Notes: generated by a model from the sequence alone, not told the origin. 64,000 nt of DNA from JAJAZB01 sp965249815 (GCA_965249815.1 CBDFMV010000003.1:4030001-4094000); one strand, 5' to 3'; positions 8,013 to 16,981 are shown, counted from the stretch's first letter. Numbers and translations: made by a program.

Positions 8013-8482
8013 GTTGCTGATTTTGAATTGTTTACGATTTCCTGGAGTCGGTTATGGGCCATGTTGATACCCTGGGCAAATGGTAGCTTCAGCACATTGT
8101 CTCTGTCCTCGACTGATTTGTAGACGATGTGCATTCTGAGTTTGCTGGTGTCGTCAGTAAGGCCTTCAAATTCTAAAAACTCAAGCTGGACGGGAAAAGG
8201 CGTATTCTCCATTTCAAACGTCCGGGTGATTTTCTGATTAGGAAGAAACTCTTGGATCGTCCCATTAAACCCATGTTTGTTTCCTTGAGGATCGGTTGTT
8301 TCAAATTGGTAACTGCCGTGCTTTTTATTTTCAAGTTTCAATACTTTCGTGCCCATCCATTGCTCAACAATGTCGGGTTTTACGTAGGCTGTAAATAAGG
8401 CTTCCAATGGAAGATCAAACTCCCTTGTAATCACCAAATCCTGTTTGCCATCTTCGGCATTAATTTTTGTTTTGAGTGCCAT
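8009..8482 (-). CDS. SRPBCC/AHSA1-type ligand-binding protein
   Basis: A 157-residue START/Bet v 1-like protein: the N-terminal TREFDLPLEALFTAYVKPDIVEQWMG is the hallmark of the AHSA1 family, followed by beta strands and a C-terminal helix (NVLKLPFAQGINMAHNRLQEIV) that closes the hydrophobic cavity. These proteins bind hydrophobic ligands; the ligand here is unknown. It starts 10 bases after the ArsR stop and overlaps the DoxX start by 4 bases. The ArsR plus SRPBCC pairing is a common sensor-operon layout. Confidence 0.9.
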   Translation of the reverse strand: MALKTKINAEDGKQDLVITREFDLPLEALFTAYVKPDIVEQWMGTKVLKLENKKHGSYQFETTDPQGNKHGFNGTIQEFLPNQKITRTFEMENTPFPVQLEFLEFEGLTDDTSKLRMHIVYKSVEDRDNVLKLPFAQGINMAHNRLQEIVNNSKSAT

Positions 8483-8492
8483 TTTATTCTCG

Positions 8493-8813
8493 TTATGGGG
8501 TGTTGTTTTTTTTCATGATGGATTCTAATTTATTAAATCGGTCATCCCACATTTTGCGGAAGGGTTCAATGTAATCGGCGATCACTTTTATCTTTTGGGG
8601 GTTTAAATGATAGTAAACTTCCCTACCAAGTTGCTCTTGTTCAAGCAATTCGCATTCGGTGAGGATAAGCAGGTGTTTTGAAACGGTCGGTCGGGCGGTG
8701 TCAAAGTTGGAGGCGATTGCACCGGCTGTCATGGCTTGCGACGCAACCAGCAGAAGGATAGCCCTTCTGGTTGGGTCTGCTATGGCTTGGAAGACATCTC
8801 GTCTTAAGTTCAT
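8493..8813 (-). CDS. ArsR-family transcriptional repressor
   Basis: A 106-residue winged helix-turn-helix regulator: FQAIADPTRRAILLLVA at the N-terminus, the recognition-helix region TARPTVSKHLLILTECELL at about residues 40-58, and the wing QLGREVYYHLN. No CxC metal-binding motif (ELCVCDL type) is present, so metal sensing is unlikely; it belongs to the SRPBCC-linked subgroup. First gene of the operon; its own promoter carries two inverted repeats that overlap the promoter elements, pointing to autorepression. Confidence 0.93.
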   Translation of the reverse strand: MNLRRDVFQAIADPTRRAILLLVASQAMTAGAIASNFDTARPTVSKHLLILTECELLEQEQLGREVYYHLNPQKIKVIADYIEPFRKMWDDRFNKLESIMKKNNTP

Positions 8814-8824
8814 GGTTTCAATGT

Positions 8825-8870
8825 GTAGCTATGTGGCTACAAATATATGTGTAGCTAAATAACTACACAA
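8825..8870 (-). promoter_or_regulatory. ArsR operon promoter with two operator palindromes
   Basis: On the minus strand TTG (8868-8870) is followed after exactly 20 nt by TATATTTG (8840-8847), a perfect Bacteroidota promoter. Inverted repeat 1 (8825-8840, GTAGC...GCTAC, 16 bp) covers the likely start site. Inverted repeat 2 (8848-8869, TGTGTAG...CTACACA, 22 bp) fills the spacer. Both share the half-site GTAG(C/T), as expected for two dimers of the ArsR repressor encoded just downstream. Confidence 0.8.
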
Positions 8871-9110
8871 ATTTTCTGGAATTTTTTTGCCAGAAATTTT
8901 CAGTAAGCTTGGATGATTGTTAGGAGATGAGTCTGAAAGGGTCGGTCTTTTCGGTTGAATGCCAATTGGTTGGCTCCCGAAAACACCGTGCTACCAGTTA
9001 CGTAAACCGGCATTTATTCGCACGCGATACGCGGGAACGCTACCAACCTGGGTCGGTTCCCACAAATCCCGCGACACACCGAGGGAGGAGAAGCACGGTA
9101 GCGTAAGGCT

Positions 9111-9995
9111 TCACACCCCATAAATCCCCCCCTTCGCCGCCAGCAGCGTGTTTTTCATCAGCGAAACAATCGTCATCAACCCCACCCCCCCCGGTACGGG
9201 CGTGATGTAGCTGCATTTCGGCGCGACTTCGTCGAACAGCACGTCGCCTTTGAGGGCGAAACCACTTTTTTTACTCGCATCGGGCACGCGCTCCAAGCCC
9301 ACGTCGATCACCACGGCACCTTCCTTCACCAAGTCGGCGGTGACGAAGCCGGGACGACCCAGCGCGGCCACGAGGATGTCGGCCTGCCGGGTGATTTCGG
9401 GTAAATCCTTCGTTTTCGAGTGGCAAATCGTCACGGTGCTGTTGCCGGGGTACGCGTTGCGTTGCATCAGCAGCGCCATCGGCAGGCCCACAATCTGGCT
9501 GCGTCCCAGCACCACGCAATGTTTCCCGGCGGTTTCAATTCCGTAGTACTCCAACAGCATCAGACAGCCCTGCGGCGTGGCCGACACGTAAGCGGGCAGG
9601 CCTTTGGCCATCCGCCCGAGGTTGATGGGGTGGAAACCGTCCACGTCTTTTTCCGGGGCGATGGTTTCGGTGACGCGTTCGGGGTTGACGTGGGCGGGCA
9701 GCGGCAACTGCACGATGAGGCCGTCCATGTCGGGGTTGGCGTTGACTTTCCGCACCTCATCGAGCAAATCAGCCTCCGAAATCGTGTCGGAAAAACGAAG
9801 CAGCGTGGAGTGAAACCCCAGTTCCTCGCAGTTGCGCACTTTGCTGGCGACGTACGTTTCCGACGCCCCGTTGTTGCCGACCAGAATCGCCACGAGGTGG
9901 GGAATCTTGCCGCCTTGGGTGCGGATGTCAGCGACTTCCTGCACGATTTGTTGCTTGAAATGGGCGGAAACGACCTTGCCGTCGAGGAGTTGCAT
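9111..9995 (-). CDS. folD: Bifunctional methylenetetrahydrofolate dehydrogenase/cyclohydrolase
   Basis: FolD interconverts 5,10-methylene-THF, 5,10-methenyl-THF and 10-formyl-THF in one-carbon metabolism. The 294-residue length is normal. Visible signatures are the catalytic Lys region ASETYVASKVRNCEELG, DGLIVQLPLPAHV, the EKDVDGFHP motif, the NADP-binding GRSQIVGLPMALLM, and the C-terminal TPVPGGVGLMT. ATG 9995 is preferred over 10052 because the family begins MQLLDGKVVS. Upstream is the sirtuin gene on the same strand, 94 bases away. Confidence 0.96.
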   Translation of the reverse strand: MQLLDGKVVSAHFKQQIVQEVADIRTQGGKIPHLVAILVGNNGASETYVASKVRNCEELGFHSTLLRFSDTISEADLLDEVRKVNANPDMDGLIVQLPLPAHVNPERVTETIAPEKDVDGFHPINLGRMAKGLPAYVSATPQGCLMLLEYYGIETAGKHCVVLGRSQIVGLPMALLMQRNAYPGNSTVTICHSKTKDLPEITRQADILVAALGRPGFVTADLVKEGAVVIDVGLERVPDASKKSGFALKGDVLFDEVAPKCSYITPVPGGVGLMTIVSLMKNTLLAAKGGIYGV

Positions 9996-10089
9996 GCGTG
10001 GGTTTTCGGTTTGTGGAGCTGCCACCGGCTTGCGTGGCAGCCAAGCCCGCAAAGTTCAACCACAAACCCCGAACCGCCGCAACGGGCCG

Positions 10090-10794
10090 CTACAAATTCT
10101 TCAGCAGCACCTCCCGCATGCGCTCCATGCCCACGGTTGCTTTTTCCTTCACATACACCACATTTTTCCGGGAAACCAGCGGCGCGTTCGGGTCCACGAC
10201 AAAAACCGGGGCAGTTCGCGGCACATAATTGACCAGCCCCGCCGCCGGATACACCACAAGCGAAGTTCCAACAACGAGGAATACATCCGCTTCGGCAGCC
10301 AGTTCGGCGGCTTGTTGAATCGCGGGCACGTCTTCGTAAAACCAGACGATGTGCGGGCGCAACTGACTGCCCAGTTCGCAGGTGTCGCCGAGGTTAAGTT
10401 CCCAGCCGGTGAGGTTGTAAACGAGGTTGGGGTCTTTGGTCGAGCGGGCTTTCATCAACTCGCCGTGCAGGTGCAGCACGTGGGTCGAACCCGCTTTTTC
10501 GTGCAGGTTGTCCACGTTTTGCGTGATGATTTGCACGTCGAAATCCCGTTCCAGGTCGGCCAGAATCCGGTGGGCAGCGTTGGGTTCCGCCGTCAGGCCC
10601 TGCCTGCGGCGCTGGTTGTAAAAATCGAGAACGAGGGCGGGGTTGCGTTCCCAGGCCATCGGCGTGGCGACGTCTTCGATGGCGTGGCCTTCCCAGAGGC
10701 CGTCGGAGTCGCGGAAGGTTTTAAGCCCGCTTTCGGCGCTGATTCCCGCGCCCGTTAGCACGACCAGTTTTTTTCGGAGGTTCGGGTTTGACAT
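10090..10794 (-). CDS. cobB: Sir2-family NAD-dependent deacylase
   Basis: NAD-dependent lysine deacylase. GAGISAESG at residues 15-23 and TQNVDNLH at 91-98 bind NAD; His110 in LHGE is the general base. Tyr59 and Arg62 form the YxxR motif of class III sirtuins, which points to succinyl/glutaryl removal. The usual four zinc-binding cysteines are missing: the segment after LHGE (KARSTKDPNLVYNL...GDTCELGSQLRP) has only one Cys. Such zinc-less forms occur in Bacteroidota, as I recall. ATG 10794 is preferred to 10827. The preceding hydrolase-like gene overlaps its first 74 bases. Confidence 0.92.
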   Translation of the reverse strand: MSNPNLRKKLVVLTGAGISAESGLKTFRDSDGLWEGHAIEDVATPMAWERNPALVLDFYNQRRRQGLTAEPNAAHRILADLERDFDVQIITQNVDNLHEKAGSTHVLHLHGELMKARSTKDPNLVYNLTGWELNLGDTCELGSQLRPHIVWFYEDVPAIQQAAELAAEADVFLVVGTSLVVYPAAGLVNYVPRTAPVFVVDPNAPLVSRKNVVYVKEKATVGMERMREVLLKNL

Positions 10795-11410
10795 AATCGA
10801 GGCGATGCTGGCGAATGAATTGATCAACCGTGCCGTAGAAAACGTCCGAATCCGCCCAGGCGACGCGCAGCGACGGTTTTACGGGCATTGGAATCACGCT
10901 GCCCGCCGCGCTCAGGGCCAGCAGACTGTCGAGTTTCGGCGCGTGGGCAACCCCGGAAACTACCCATTTTTCGCCGGTCAGCCAAATGACGCCGTCCACT
11001 TTTGACGGAAAATTTTTGGCGTAATTTTCGGCGACGGCATGCCCGCCAGGCGTGGCCAGGAGCGTCAGTTTGGGCAGTCGAAGCACCTGCCGGATGCTCT
11101 CGATGTCTTCCGCCGAGCGGGCGTGGTTCACCGTCGAGGTATCCAGGCGGGGCAATTTGGTGCGCCCCGTGCCGCGCGGATCGTACACGATGACCTGGTT
11201 GCGGCGGCTGAGTTTCTGTGCCACCGCTTCGCTGCCCGCGAAGGGCGTGGCCGGGTCGCCGACGACCAGGATAGGCCGCCCGGTGCCGTAGCGCTGGAAG
11301 TAAATGTTGCAACTTTGGCCGATGATAAGGCCCTCGCGCTGGGCGAGGCCGGGCAGGCTAATGAAGAGGACGAGAAAAAGCGAAAAACCGGTTTTCCGAA
11401 CGAATTGCAT
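10721..11410 (-). CDS. Secreted alpha/beta-hydrolase-like protein, active site degenerate
   Basis: A 229-residue protein with a signal peptide (residues 1-24, LFLVLFISLPGLAQ) and an alpha/beta-hydrolase core: GRPILVVGDP near 45-53 and YDPRGTGRT at 76-84. The nucleophile elbow, normally GxSxGG, reads LLATPGGH (117-124) with no Ser, and no obvious catalytic His remains near the end. The basic tail (PPKKTGRANG...RRKRA) is read from DNA that also encodes the start of cobB in another frame, so the tail may be acquired by loss of an earlier stop. Probably a pseudoenzyme or decaying gene. ATG 11410 starts the signal peptide. Confidence 0.7.
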   Translation of the reverse strand: MQFVRKTGFSLFLVLFISLPGLAQREGLIIGQSCNIYFQRYGTGRPILVVGDPATPFAGSEAVAQKLSRRNQVIVYDPRGTGRTKLPRLDTSTVNHARSAEDIESIRQVLRLPKLTLLATPGGHAVAENYAKNFPSKVDGVIWLTGEKWVVSGVAHAPKLDSLLALSAAGSVIPMPVKPSLRVAWADSDVFYGTVDQFIRQHRLDYVKPEPPKKTGRANGRGNQRRKRA

Positions 11411-11438
11411 CCCCGAAAGTACGATTTTGCGGGCATAA

Positions 11439-11504
11439 ATTGCCAGCGCCGGAATCCATAGCGAGGGAATTAATTCCCTCGCTATGGATTCCGGCGCTGG
11501 CAAT
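11439..11504. repeat. Perfect 66-bp palindrome
   Basis: Two 33-base arms meet at 11471/11472 with no loop; every base from 11439 to 11504 pairs. The centre is GGGAATTAATTCCC. It lies 14 bases after the topA stop and 29 bases before the ATG of the hydrolase-like gene. A related but looped element sits at 46090-46145. It could act as a topA terminator, though no T-run follows. Confidence 0.95.
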
Positions 11505-11517
11505 CAACGACTTAGTA

Positions 11518-14163
11518 TTATTTCTTCTTCGCCGACGTTTTTTTCGCTGCCGGTTTTGGTGCGGCCTTGGCCGGAGCCGCTTTCTCGCCTTCCGCCGGGG
11601 CGTTTTCGCCGCCGAGGGCGAGGCAATCCTGCAAGGTCAGCGATTGCGGGTCGCGGTCTTTCGGGATTTTGATGTTGCGCTTGCCAATCGTGATGTACGG
11701 CCCGTACTGCCCGTTGACGACTTTCACCGCCGGGTTTTCGGGAAATTCCTTGAGGAATTTGTTCGCCTCCAGGTGCCGCTTGGCCTGAATCACCTCGATG
11801 GCTTTTTCCTCCGTGAGGTTGCTCAGGAATACGCCTTTTGGCAGTGAGTAAAACTTACCGAGGTGCTTCACGTACGGCCCGAATTTTCCCTTCCCGCTGG
11901 CAATGGGTTCGCCTTCGAAGGTACCGATGGCTTCACCCGCTTCGGTGGCGCGTTTTTCCTGAATCAATTGAATGGCCCGCGCTTCATCGATGGTCAGCGG
12001 GTCGTCTTCGGGCGCGAGCGACACGAATTTGTCGTCATGCTTCACGTAGGGTCCGAGCCGACCGATGCCCACGGTCATGGGTTTTTCCTCGAAAAAGCCC
12101 ACTTCGCGCGGCAGTTTGAATAGATCCAGCGCGTCGGCGAGCGTGACGCTATCGATGAGCTGGTCTTTTTTGAGTGTGGCAAAGGTCGGTTTTTCGGTGT
12201 CGCTGGCTTCGCCGATTTGGGCGAAAAAGCCGTAGCGGCCCTTCCGGACGGTTACTTTCTTGCCCGATTTTGGGTCGATGCCCAGGTCGCGCGCCGTGGA
12301 AGTCGAACTGCGTTCGGCCCCCATCGTGGCCTCGATGGTCTGGTGGAAGGGCTTGTAGAAACCGTCGATCATGTCCTGCCACTGCACCTTGCCCTCGGCG
12401 ATTTCGTCAAATTCCTGTTCGACGTTGGCCGTAAACGAGAAATCGACGATTTCGGGAAAGTGCTTGACCAGGAAATCATTGACGACCATGCCCGTGTTGG
12501 TTGGGAAAAGCTTGGCTTTTTCTGCGCCAAAATTTTCCACGCCTTCCTTCTCGGTAATCTGGTCGGCCTTGAGCATCAGTTCTTTAAACTTCCGCTCCTT
12601 GCCGGGCCGGTCTTCCTTCACCACGTATTCGCGTTTGATGATGGTCGAGATGGTCGGCGCGTAGGTCGAAGGCCGCCCGATGCCGAGTTCTTCCAGTTTT
12701 TTCACCAGACTGGCCTCGGTGTAGCGCGGCGCGGGACGACTGAACCGCTCGGTGGCGCGCATTTGGGTCAGGTTCAGGAGCTGACCGATGGTCAGCGGCG
12801 GCAGCATGCCTTTGTTTTCCTCGTCCTCGCCGTCGTCGTTCGATTCGAGGTACACTTTCAGGAAGCCGTCGAATTTGATGACTTCACCCTGGGCGATGAG
12901 TTCCTGTTTGAGAATTGGAACGCCTGTGCGTAGCTCGACTTCAAAGAGAGAATTTTTTTCAGTGACTGCTGGAGAAGCTTCGAGCGTAACGGATGAATAA
13001 TATCGACTGAATACTTCCTGGGAAAGACCAATCGAAATCGTCGCCGTTGTGCGTTCGAGCTGGGCGTCGGCCATTTGCGAAGCGATGGCGCGTTTCCAGA
13101 TGAGTTCGTAGAGGCGCTGCTCGTTGCGGTCTCCGGATACGTTTTTGGCCCCGAAGTCGGTCGGGCGGATGGCTTCGTGGGCTTCCTGGGCCGAGTCGCT
13201 CTTGGTTTTGTAGCGGCGGGTGTGGCTGTATTTTTCGCCGAAATCACCCACGATGGCCGTTTTTGCCTTTTCGATGGCTTCTTCCGACAGGTTGGTCGAA
13301 TCCGTCCGCATGTAGCTGATTTTCCCGGATTCGTACAACCGCTGGGCGACGGTCATGGTCTGGGCCACCGAAAAACTCAGTTTGCGCGAAGCTTCCTGCT
13401 GCAGGGTCGAGGTCGTAAATGGCGGGGCGGGGGTTTTCTTGGCGGGCTTTGTCTCGAGGTTTTTAATCGTGAACGTCGCGCCTTTGCAGCGTTCGAGAAA
13501 CTCACGGGCCTGGCCTTCGACCTCGAAGTTCTTGGGCAATTCGGCCATGAGCGTTTTGCCGCCGTCGAGCAAAAACTGCGCGACGACTTTGAACGATGAC
13601 CTGCTTTCGTGACCCGCGATCTCGCGTTCACGCTCCACCACGATCCGCACCGCCACCGACTGCACGCGCCCCGCCGAGAGGCCCTTGTCGATTTTCCCCC
13701 ACAGCACCGGCGAAAGTTCGAAACCCACCAGCCGGTCGAGCACGCGGCGGGCCTGCTGGGCATTGACCAAATCCTGGTCGATCACGCGCGGGTTCTGAAT
13801 GGCGGCCAGAATTGCCTTCTTGGTGATTTCGCGGAAAACGATGCGCTTGGTGGTGTCGGGCAGGTTGAGGGCCTCCTTCAGGTGCCACGAAATGGCCTCG
13901 CCTTCGCGGTCGTCGTCCGTGGCGAGCCAGACTTCCTCGGCGGCTTTGGCCAGTTGCTTGAGTTCGTTGATGACTTTCACCTTGTCGGGTGAAACTTCGT
14001 AAACCGGTTTGTAACCGTTCTGAATGTCAATCGCCTTGTCCTCCTTCGGCAGGTCGCGGACGTGGCCGAAGCTGGATTTCACGACGAAATCAGCGCCGAG
14101 GTAACCTTCAATGGTCCGGGCCTTGGCGGGTGACTCGACGATGACTAAGTTTTTCTTTGCCAT
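11518..14163 (-). CDS. topA: DNA topoisomerase I
   Basis: Type IA topoisomerase relaxing negative supercoils, 881 residues. The Toprim domain opens the protein (NLVIVESPAKARTIEGYL) and carries the metal-binding TDDDREGE at 82-89. The active-site Tyr284 is in ISYMRTDST. GRVQSVAVR lies at about 165-173. The C-terminus has no zinc-finger cysteines; instead it contains repeated Toprim C-terminal modules (GRYGFFAQIGE, GRLGPYVKHDD, GKFGPYVKHLG, GQYGPYITIG) and ends in a Lys/Ala-rich DNA-binding tail, the usual Bacteroidota form. About 400 bases without a gene lie upstream. Confidence 0.97.
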   Translation of the reverse strand: MAKKNLVIVESPAKARTIEGYLGADFVVKSSFGHVRDLPKEDKAIDIQNGYKPVYEVSPDKVKVINELKQLAKAAEEVWLATDDDREGEAISWHLKEALNLPDTTKRIVFREITKKAILAAIQNPRVIDQDLVNAQQARRVLDRLVGFELSPVLWGKIDKGLSAGRVQSVAVRIVVEREREIAGHESRSSFKVVAQFLLDGGKTLMAELPKNFEVEGQAREFLERCKGATFTIKNLETKPAKKTPAPPFTTSTLQQEASRKLSFSVAQTMTVAQRLYESGKISYMRTDSTNLSEEAIEKAKTAIVGDFGEKYSHTRRYKTKSDSAQEAHEAIRPTDFGAKNVSGDRNEQRLYELIWKRAIASQMADAQLERTTATISIGLSQEVFSRYYSSVTLEASPAVTEKNSLFEVELRTGVPILKQELIAQGEVIKFDGFLKVYLESNDDGEDEENKGMLPPLTIGQLLNLTQMRATERFSRPAPRYTEASLVKKLEELGIGRPSTYAPTISTIIKREYVVKEDRPGKERKFKELMLKADQITEKEGVENFGAEKAKLFPTNTGMVVNDFLVKHFPEIVDFSFTANVEQEFDEIAEGKVQWQDMIDGFYKPFHQTIEATMGAERSSTSTARDLGIDPKSGKKVTVRKGRYGFFAQIGEASDTEKPTFATLKKDQLIDSVTLADALDLFKLPREVGFFEEKPMTVGIGRLGPYVKHDDKFVSLAPEDDPLTIDEARAIQLIQEKRATEAGEAIGTFEGEPIASGKGKFGPYVKHLGKFYSLPKGVFLSNLTEEKAIEVIQAKRHLEANKFLKEFPENPAVKVVNGQYGPYITIGKRNIKIPKDRDPQSLTLQDCLALGGENAPAEGEKAAPAKAAPKPAAKKTSAKKK

Positions 14164-14561
14164 AAATGGTTTTGAACTGTGATTGACGCCATCAATAGAA
14201 GGCCGGGGACTGATTCGTACTACTTACGGAATCGCCCGGATTCCGGTAATCAAAGTCCAACACGCGGGAGACGGTTCGGCTCAAAAATAGGCTGGAAATC
14301 AGGAACCCCTACGCATCGTCGCCGGGTCGGGCAGACGGCAACGGGGTTAAAAAACGCAACGAACTGATAATGAGCCGAAATCTTGCGCTAAAAAAAGATT
14401 CATTCGGTTTAGAGACAACCGAGTTTTCATCCGAGTTGTTCCGGTTCACGGCGGCGTTGCTGGGGAATTATTTCGGCAAAGTTGACGCCCTCCTCCCTTC
14501 AAGTCCTGAGTTTTCGTACTTTTAGCCCCGCATTTTGAACCCAATTTAATCGCTTACGCGC
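14164..14561. other. Intergenic region between divergent topA and aconitase genes
   Basis: About 400 bases with no supportable gene or RNA. A short hairpin (CGGAATC 14227-14233 with GATTCCG 14239-14245) lies about 60 bases upstream of topA. A TACTTTTA box at about 14517-14524, one mismatch from TAnnTTTG and about 38 bases before the aconitase ATG, may be its -7 element. Nothing else was seen. Confidence 0.5.
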
Positions 14562-16832
14562 ATGGCTTTTGACATTGAAATGATCAAGGCGGTGTACGCC
14601 CGGATGCCCGAGCGGATCGCCGCCGCCCGGCAGATTCTGGGCCGCCCGCTGACTCTTTCCGAGAAAATTCTTTACAGCCACCTCACCGCTGGCACCCCGA
14701 CCCGTTTGTTCGAAAGGGGCAAAACCTACGTGGATTTTGCCCCGGACCGGGTCGCCATGCAGGACGCCACGGCCCAAATGGCGCTGTTGCAATTCATGCA
14801 GGCCGGTCGGCCGCAGGTGGCCGTGCCTTCGACGGTGCACTGCGACCACCTGATTCAGGCCAAAGTCGGGGCGGCGGAGGATTTGAAAAACGCCGTTAAC
14901 CAAAGCCGCGAAGTGTATGATTTCCTGGCGTCGGTTTCCAATAAATACGGCATCGGGTTCTGGAAACCCGGTGCGGGCATCATCCACCAGGTGGTGCTCG
15001 AAAACTACGCCTTTCCCGGCGGCATGATGATCGGCACCGACTCGCACACGCCCAACGCGGGGGGGCTCGGCATGGTGGCCATCGGCGTGGGCGGGGCCGA
15101 CGCCTGCGACGTGATGGCGGGATTGCCCTGGGAACTGAAAATGCCGAAACTCATCGGCGTTCACCTGACCGGCAAACTCAGCGGCTGGGCGTCGGCCAAA
15201 GACGTGATTCTGTGGGTGGCGGGCCAACTCACCGTGAAAGGCGGTACCGGGGCCATCGTCGAGTACTTCGGCGACGGGGCCGACAACCTCTCGGCCACGG
15301 GCAAGGGCACCATTTGCAACATGGGCGCCGAAATCGGGGCGACGACCTCCATTTTTGCCTACGACGAAAAAATGGCCTCGTACCTGCGCGGCACCGAGCG
15401 CGCCGACGTGGCCGAACTGGCCGACGGGGTGCGCCAGCACCTGCGCTCCGATCCGGAAGTGTACCTGAATCCGGCTCCATACTTCGACCAACTCCTTGAA
15501 CTCGACCTTTCCACGCTCGAACCCTACGTGAACGGGCCGTTTACGCCCGACCTCGCGTGGCCCTTGTCGAAATTCGCCCAGGCGGTGAAAGAAAACGGCT
15601 GGCCCGAAAAACTCGAAGTGGGCCTGATTGGCTCGTGCACCAATTCCAGCTACGAAGACATCACCCGCGCGGCCTCGATTGCGCGGCAGGCGGTGGACAA
15701 AAACCTGAAGGTGCAATCGGAATTTACCGTGACGCCCGGCTCCGAACTCGTGCGCTACACCACCGAACGCGACGGCCTCCTGGCCACCTTTGACGCCATG
15801 GGCGGCGTGGTGCTGGCCAACGCCTGCGGGCCGTGCATCGGCCAGTGGGCACGCCACACCGACGATCCCACCCGCAAAAACAGCATCATCACGAGCTTCA
15901 ACCGGAACTTCGCCAAGCGCAACGACGGCAACCCCAACACGCACGCCTTCGTGGCCTCGCCGGAGGTGGTAACGGCCTTCGCCATTGCCGGGGATTTGAC
16001 CTTCAACCCCGTCACGGACACGCTGACGAACCTGGCCGGTGAAAAAGTAATGCTCGACGAGCCGCAGGGCATTGAACTGCCCGTGAACGGCTTCGCCGTG
16101 GAAGACGCGGGGTATCAGGCCCCGGCGGAAGACCCGTCGTCGGTTGAGGTCCTCGTCAACCCGGCGTCCGACCGCCTGCAACTCCTCGACCCGTTCGCGC
16201 CCTGGGAAGGCCACGATTTGACGGGCCTCAAACTGCTCATCAAGGCCAAAGGCAAGTGCACGACCGACCACATTTCGATGGCCGGGCCGTGGCTGAAGTA
16301 CCGGGGGCACCTCGACAACATCTCGAACAACATGCTCATCGGGGCCATCAACTACTTCAACGAAAAATCCGACAGCGTGAAAAACCAGTTGACGGGCGAG
16401 TACGGCCCCGTTCCGGCCACGCAGCGCACCTACAAGGCGGCGGGCATCGGTTCGGTGGTGGTGGGTGACGAAAACTACGGCGAAGGCTCCAGCCGCGAGC
16501 ACGCCGCCATGGAGCCGCGCTTCCTCGGCGTGCGGGCCATTCTGGTGAAATCGTTCGCCCGCATTCACGAAACGAACCTGAAAAAGCAGGGCATGCTGGC
16601 GCTGACCTTCGCCAATCCCGGCGATTACGACAAGGTGCAGGAAGACGACCTCATCGACATCACCGGCCTGACCGAGTTTGCGCCCGGCCAGTCGCTGACG
16701 GTGGTGCTGCACCACGCTGACGGCACGAGCGATTCGTTTGCGGTGAACCACACCTACAACGAGCAGCAAATCGAGTGGTTCAAGGCCGGTGGCGCGCTGA
16801 ACATCATCCGCCGGAGCGTGGGAGCGGCCTGA
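14562..16832 (+). CDS. acnA: Aconitate hydratase (mitochondrial type)
   Basis: Isomerises citrate to isocitrate in the TCA cycle with a [4Fe-4S] cluster. The 756-residue protein follows the mitochondrial aconitase pattern: substrate-loop PSTVHCDHL at 89-97, GTDSHTPNAGG at 158-168, and the cluster ligands Cys359 (GSCTNS), Cys422 and Cys425 (ANACGPCIGQW). The swivel domain with GEGSSREHAAMEPR is near 640. The length is shorter than bacterial AcnA/AcnB, so the symbol is a generic one. It stands alone, followed by a strong terminator. A long open frame on the opposite strand is a shadow. Confidence 0.96.
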   Translation: MAFDIEMIKAVYARMPERIAAARQILGRPLTLSEKILYSHLTAGTPTRLFERGKTYVDFAPDRVAMQDATAQMALLQFMQAGRPQVAVPSTVHCDHLIQAKVGAAEDLKNAVNQSREVYDFLASVSNKYGIGFWKPGAGIIHQVVLENYAFPGGMMIGTDSHTPNAGGLGMVAIGVGGADACDVMAGLPWELKMPKLIGVHLTGKLSGWASAKDVILWVAGQLTVKGGTGAIVEYFGDGADNLSATGKGTICNMGAEIGATTSIFAYDEKMASYLRGTERADVAELADGVRQHLRSDPEVYLNPAPYFDQLLELDLSTLEPYVNGPFTPDLAWPLSKFAQAVKENGWPEKLEVGLIGSCTNSSYEDITRAASIARQAVDKNLKVQSEFTVTPGSELVRYTTERDGLLATFDAMGGVVLANACGPCIGQWARHTDDPTRKNSIITSFNRNFAKRNDGNPNTHAFVASPEVVTAFAIAGDLTFNPVTDTLTNLAGEKVMLDEPQGIELPVNGFAVEDAGYQAPAEDPSSVEVLVNPASDRLQLLDPFAPWEGHDLTGLKLLIKAKGKCTTDHISMAGPWLKYRGHLDNISNNMLIGAINYFNEKSDSVKNQLTGEYGPVPATQRTYKAAGIGSVVVGDENYGEGSSREHAAMEPRFLGVRAILVKSFARIHETNLKKQGMLALTFANPGDYDKVQEDDLIDITGLTEFAPGQSLTVVLHHADGTSDSFAVNHTYNEQQIEWFKAGGALNIIRRSVGAA

Positions 16833-16880
16833 CCACTCAAAACCGGTGAGGTCTAAAAAAGACCAAACTGGTTTAAGGCA

Positions 16881-16921
16881 AAACAAAAACGCCAGCCCAA
16901 ATCAGGCTGGCGTTTTTGTTT
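16881..16921. terminator. Intrinsic terminator of aconitase gene
   Basis: Perfect 17-bp arms (16881-16897 and 16905-16921) with core ACGCCAGCC/GGCTGGCGT, a 7-nt loop and flanking A5/T5 runs. It follows the aconitase stop by 48 bases. Confidence 0.9.
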
Positions 16922-16981
16922 CGAACCAACGTGAGGTGGGCATGGCTTTTTCAAGCACCAATCGCTTCAACTGAATCATTC

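Noticed and set aside
14499..16886. 795-codon open frame antisense to aconitase
   Set aside because: GC-rich codon bias of the real gene leaves this strand open; the translation is low-complexity His/Val/Arg/Gly-rich and no domain is seen.
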